64,000 nucleotides of DNA from Macrostomum hystrix (lineage: Eukaryota; Platyhelminthes; Macrostomidae): the NCBI GenBank assembly GCA_950097015.1, contig CATNEN010000033.1, positions 4,867,001 through 4,931,000 on the forward strand, given 5' to 3'. The translations under genes and the position numbers were made by a program. This document shows positions 61,301 through 64,000 of the stretch, in pieces (position 1 is the first letter of the stretch; each line of letters begins with the position of its first letter). A model generated the notes under the pieces. That model was given only the letters and a program-made list of their open reading frames with translations, made no database searches and was not told the origin of the DNA.

Positions 61301-61557
61301 GCGGGCCACGTCATTCGGGCCGAAAGCTACTGCCGCCAGCCCGCCCAGGACGTCCTTCTGCTCACCCTGCAGGGCCCGTTCAGGCGCGGCCAGGCTCGGA
61401 CCCGCCGCTACGTCGACTGCCTGCTGAGCGACGCCAGGGCGCCCGACACTGCCTCCGGCGCGGACCATGTTCGCGCGCTGGCTCTGCGGCGCATCATTTG
61501 ACGCCGCCCCCCTGACGCTTGGGGCTTGCGTATTTTGTTGTTGTTGTTGTTGTTATT
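58332..61557 (+). mobile_element. RTE-like non-LTR retrotransposon (LINE)
   Basis: A single large frame encodes an apurinic-type endonuclease followed by reverse transcriptase. The 3' end is a short (TTG)n run (about 61535-61555) instead of poly(A), which is typical of RTE-clade elements. The GC-rich body contrasts sharply with the AT-rich flanks. The 5' boundary is placed at the end of the 17-bp array; no target duplication could be established, so 5' truncation cannot be excluded. Confidence 0.85.
58388..61501 (+). CDS. LINE endonuclease-reverse transcriptase, intact
   Basis: 1,037 residues from the first ATG after the array; the frame itself is open further upstream through the 17-bp repeats. 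The N-terminus is very Arg-rich (RSARRRTERRRERNRRGR), probably nucleic-acid binding. The APE-type endonuclease spans about residues 88-330 (LGTLNCRTLK, MLQEV, LGDLNAVP, SDHRLLLCDL). Reverse transcriptase spans about 570-830, with VPIPKK, FVDFRKAFDSV, GVLQGDTLAPFLF and the catalytic GYADDLALL. A C-terminal RLAGHVIR region follows, as in RTE-like elements. No internal stop or frameshift is seen, so the copy may be competent. RTE is the closest clade I can name; related APE-type clades are possible. Confidence 0.92.
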   Translation: MTSVGSDGRASAAAAKIGTSGTSRGQRSARRRTERRRERNRRGRLRGASRRQLPPVSAASESDPPGGAGDREAQRHRALAVPGGRLRLGTLNCRTLKAPWRRTLLVQLAHDLQLDLIMLQEVSIVAEPGLQNEDLGAGWSLLYTSADGRGRGGVGVLIGPRLRQSVHCAPLSPRLLRVDLRLRARCIRLFCAYAPTAAHPDEALAFFEFLAGQLEEMPNRDTLVVLGDLNAVPRRSERSPFVTGRENANTDALEDLLERLDLMSINTRFRKPPARLVTFAGCKRRRRNARGRNATRRLAQLDHVLVRAREHRRVINCDTMAPLALRSDHRLLLCDLRLSDPLYRPPKQRPRRYYRALLDPRVKYQFAGAFAGALGNQREAEYADISTAVRTAAEKTVPLMRPAERTQPVWQSDPTIRQARLKIERLRRSRRPTGDAEEALARLLDTRQQAAVDDAIQSITAAGPDVRSRAVWTAVRTLTGRKRRVALNLAGDTPEERRNELRDFFAGIVNAPSPPLPANFALPTDTALPAEEDFRTSPVTVEDVVRFARRTSGGKALGPDEVPVEALRLRCVASQVTSAMNRVLAGAPAPTEWTVAHIVPIPKKAGTTRKEDHRGISLMSCTAKLFNRLLLDRLQSVLDPYLRYEQNGFRPQRGTVTQILALRRVIEEARIRQSTLIVVFVDFRKAFDSVSRAALPLVLRAYRVPEQLVAAVMSLYRDTRAAVVSADGLSDLFATSSGVLQGDTLAPFLFVLLLDWVLRTALPSAEDGFLLRRRIGRRHDEKRLSVLGYADDLALLSSTVEGAQRQIDRLAEVASSVGLVINTLKTEVLTVPADIPADLTCRGADGQIISLARCQRFTYLGGLVPNVEDDIRRRRGLAWAAYRSIRAVLQSTALPDRQRARLWQAVIETVLLYNAESWTLTATLERQLDSAHSGLLRAAFQADESVGTEALYERAQLQRPSTILRQRRLRLAGHVIRAESYCRQPAQDVLLLTLQGPFRRGQARTRRYVDCLLSDARAPDTASGADHVRALALRRII

Positions 61558-62275
61558 GAGAATGATAGACACATGTCAAACAAATGATTACTTTCACCTG
61601 TTACAGAAAAACTACATTCTATCGCCTGACTGTCAACTGTCACACCGGTAAAACAAAATAGATTGTTTATCATTTTGCTGAATTAGGGAATGGCTTTTTC
61701 GAAGACATTGTGACTGCTATGTCGACTTTCATCCTCTCAAATAAAAATCCAGCTCAGCGAGCTACGAGCTAATTGCGTGGAAACTAATCTGCGAGCGGAG
61801 AAAAAGAGGCCCAGTTCTAAGACTACGTTTTATCCACCAATAGTCACAATATGGTTTTATGCTTTGCGCAAATCCCATCTCTCAATCTGTACCACTTTGG
61901 ACCGCAAGCCATTTTGGATAAAATTAAAAACAGCAGCAGGCGCAGGTTGTAAAATGTTTTTTTTTCTGTCGTAAACTCGACAGGTGGAGATCCAGATGCC
62001 CAATTAAACATAGCTCGTAGAAGCTAAAGTTACAATAAAAGCATCGAAATAAATTAAAATAGCTAATTTCAGGTACGGAATAAAGCTGGTGTGTTTTGCC
62101 AGATTTTGCAAGTTTCATAGCAAAATGCGCATATAGGTAAAATGTGCTTGTATCGCACGACGGGAACGATTTCCAGAAAAAAAATTACCGCACCGATTTG
62201 AATGTTTTTATTATAAGCTTTCGATCTAGCGCTCTGTCTATGAGACTATGAGACCATGAGACTATGATCTAATGA
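61558..62275. other. unique AT-rich spacer, nothing recognised
   Basis: No supportable gene between the retrotransposon and the 24-bp array. Confidence 0.5.
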
Positions 62276-63013
62276 GTGGGTCTAATGAGTTGGTGAGTTT
62301 GGGATCTAATGAGTTATTGAGTTTGGGATCTAATGAGTGGGTGAGTTTGGGATCTAATGAGTTATTGAGTTTGGGATCTAATGAGTGGGTGAGTTTGGGA
62401 TCTAATGAGTTATTGAGTTTGGGATCTAATGAGTTATTGAGTTTAGGATCTAATGAGTTATTGAGTTTGGGATCTAATGAGTTATTGAGTTTGGGATCTA
62501 ATGAGTGGGTGAGTTTGGGATCTAATGAGTTATTGAGTTTGGGATCTAATGAGTTATTGAGTTTAGGATCTAATGAGTTATTGAGTTTGGGATCTAATGA
62601 GTTATTGAGTTTGGGATCTAATGAGTGGGTGAGTTTGGGATCTAATGAGTGGGTGAGTTTGGGATCTAATGAGTTATTGAGTTTGGGATCTAATGAGTTA
62701 TTGAGTTTGGGATCTAATGAGTTATTGAGTTTGGGATCTAATGAGTTATTGAGTTTGGGATCTAATGAGTTATTGAGTTTGGGATCTAATGAGTTATTGA
62801 GTTTGGGATCTAATGAGTTATTGAGTTTTGGATCTAATGAGTGGGTGAGTTTGGGATCTAATGAGTTATTGAGTTTGGGATCTAATGAGTTATTGAGTTT
62901 GGGATCTAATGAGTGGGTGAGTTTGGGATCTAATGAGTTATTGAGTTTGGGATCTAATGAGTGGGTGAGTTTGGGATCTTATGAGTGGGTCAGTTTGGGA
63001 TCTAATGAGTAGG
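62276..63013. repeat. 24-bp minisatellite, ~30 copies
   Basis: Two unit types, core GAGTTTGGGATCTAATGAGT followed by TATT or GGGT, mixed along the array. The 24-bp period keeps an 8-residue frame (SNELLSLG) open for 246 codons, with no flanking coding sequence, splice sites or codon bias to support a gene. Confidence 0.95.
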
Positions 63014-64000
63014 CCCGTTTGGGATCCTAACCTATTGTGAAAACACTTACAATCTGTTCACGGCATGGGCAAGGCCCTACTATTTGACTTTGATCCGAGC
63101 TTCCCAATCAGAGAATAGACTCATTGAAAATCGGAGAAGCGAGTCAAAGCTCAATTCTAAAAGAGACCCAATTGCACCGAATCGGACAGGCAATTTTCTG
63201 ACAGGTCGGCAAACTGAGCCCAAATTGAACTGAAGGAAGGGAATCTATACAAGAGCGAACCCCCAAGACCCATTGGCCATGACTGCTTGTGTTTGTTGAC
63301 TGTTGTGTTTACCCAACTTTGGGTGGGTTGCATTGCGTTTGCCTAGCGCGGTGCGTCCCGTTTTGTTCATTCTCTGATTTGGTTGGTGTTGCGTTGGTGG
63401 TCTTTTCTGGATTTGAACTCAGCCTGGCCCAGTCCCCCATACAGACCTTAGATCAAATAATTCAAAAGTGGAACAGCTTACATTATATACACAGGCGATG
63501 GGGGGTTGCCGGTGGGACTCGTCGGTCTCAACTCAGCCCTCAACTGTCAACTCACAAACTCTTCAATTTTGAGATCTATGCGATATGGGCTGGGTCGGCT
63601 GCAAGTGAAAGCGCGGGACTTTGGTAAACGTAGAGACCTCCTTCCTCCCCTACTGTTCAATTCGGTCTTTTGAGCAAAAATTGTACGCCATGCTAATTTA
63701 GACTTAAAGCGCTGCTTGGGCTCGTTTTTTAAAGCTTGCAAAACAAGAACGTTGGCTGACACTCTGTCTCTGACAACTCAGGACAGGAGGAATCCGCAGT
63801 TATTAAGTGCTGCTAGCTGGAAAGGAGGAAGGCCCGCTTATCGGGGTGGAGGCGGTTATTATTTGAGGGCGAATGTTTAACTAACTTAACTAACGCACAC
63901 TCTAAACTTAAACCCCACCCCTGCCCACCTTCCTTAACGCGCGTTTTGGGCCCCACCCCCGGCCCTCTCTCCAGCCTAAATTGTAGGCTTTGGGGTGGTG
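63014..64000. other. unique region to the window end, nothing recognised
   Basis: No supportable gene, RNA or mobile element in the last kilobase. Confidence 0.5.

Noticed and set aside
62272-63012. 246-codon SNELLSLG repeat protein
   Set aside because: A 24-bp period with no stop keeps one frame open. No codon-position bias of change, no signal sequence and no exon around it.

Overview
This is a stretch of an animal nuclear genome. The genes have introns with GT-AG borders, there is no operon structure, and the families are metazoan: heparan sulfate 3-O-sulfotransferase, synaptotagmin-like C2 protein, fatty-acid-binding protein (FABP), calmodulin-like EF-hand protein, cytochrome b5 and acylphosphatase. 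Small genes, short introns and an extreme load of tandem repeats suggest an invertebrate. A repeat-rich free-living flatworm such as Macrostomum would fit, but the species is inference.

Layout. 1-20.3 kb: no gene I can support. The DNA is about a dozen tandem arrays (7-, 8-, 24-, 21-, 15-, 29-, 16- and 20-bp units) separated by unique sequence. 21.6-25.1 kb (minus): a four-exon synaptotagmin-like gene with a tandem array in each intron. 25.8-26.0 kb (minus): a tRNA-derived SINE. 27.7-30.8 kb (plus): a complete three-exon heparan sulfate 3-O-sulfotransferase. 32.45-35.63 kb: a complete hAT transposon with terminal repeats and an 8-bp target duplication, its transposase (minus) broken by two frameshifts at G runs. 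35.9-36.3 kb (plus): an intronless acylphosphatase. 36.5-38.2 kb: arrays. 39.06-42.1 kb (minus): a calmodulin-like EF-hand gene whose last intron holds two arrays. 44.1-48.4 kb (plus): cytochrome b5 in three exons; intron 1 carries an intact Tc1-type transposon and an array, intron 2 another array. 48.76-50.09 kb: an uninterrupted (TCTG)n tract of about 331 units just after the cytochrome b5 poly(A) signal. 50.3-51.2 kb (minus): a complete four-exon FABP gene with a TATA box and poly(A) signal. 51.6-58.3 kb: more arrays and one doubtful exon. 58.3-61.56 kb (plus): an apparently intact RTE-like non-LTR retrotransposon ending in (TTG)n. 62.3-63.0 kb: a last array.

The host genes are unrelated housekeeping or signalling genes on both strands and do not form a pathway. 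What links them is genome architecture: by my tally about 23 kb (roughly a third) of the window is some 38 different tandem arrays, and nearly every intron longer than about 280 bp carries its own private array. Several units resemble splice signals. In the synaptotagmin-like gene the first 30 bases of exon 2 are a diverged copy of the neighbouring intronic unit. That array-intron relationship is the most unusual thing here. Most long reading frames in the window are read-throughs of these arrays and were not annotated as genes.
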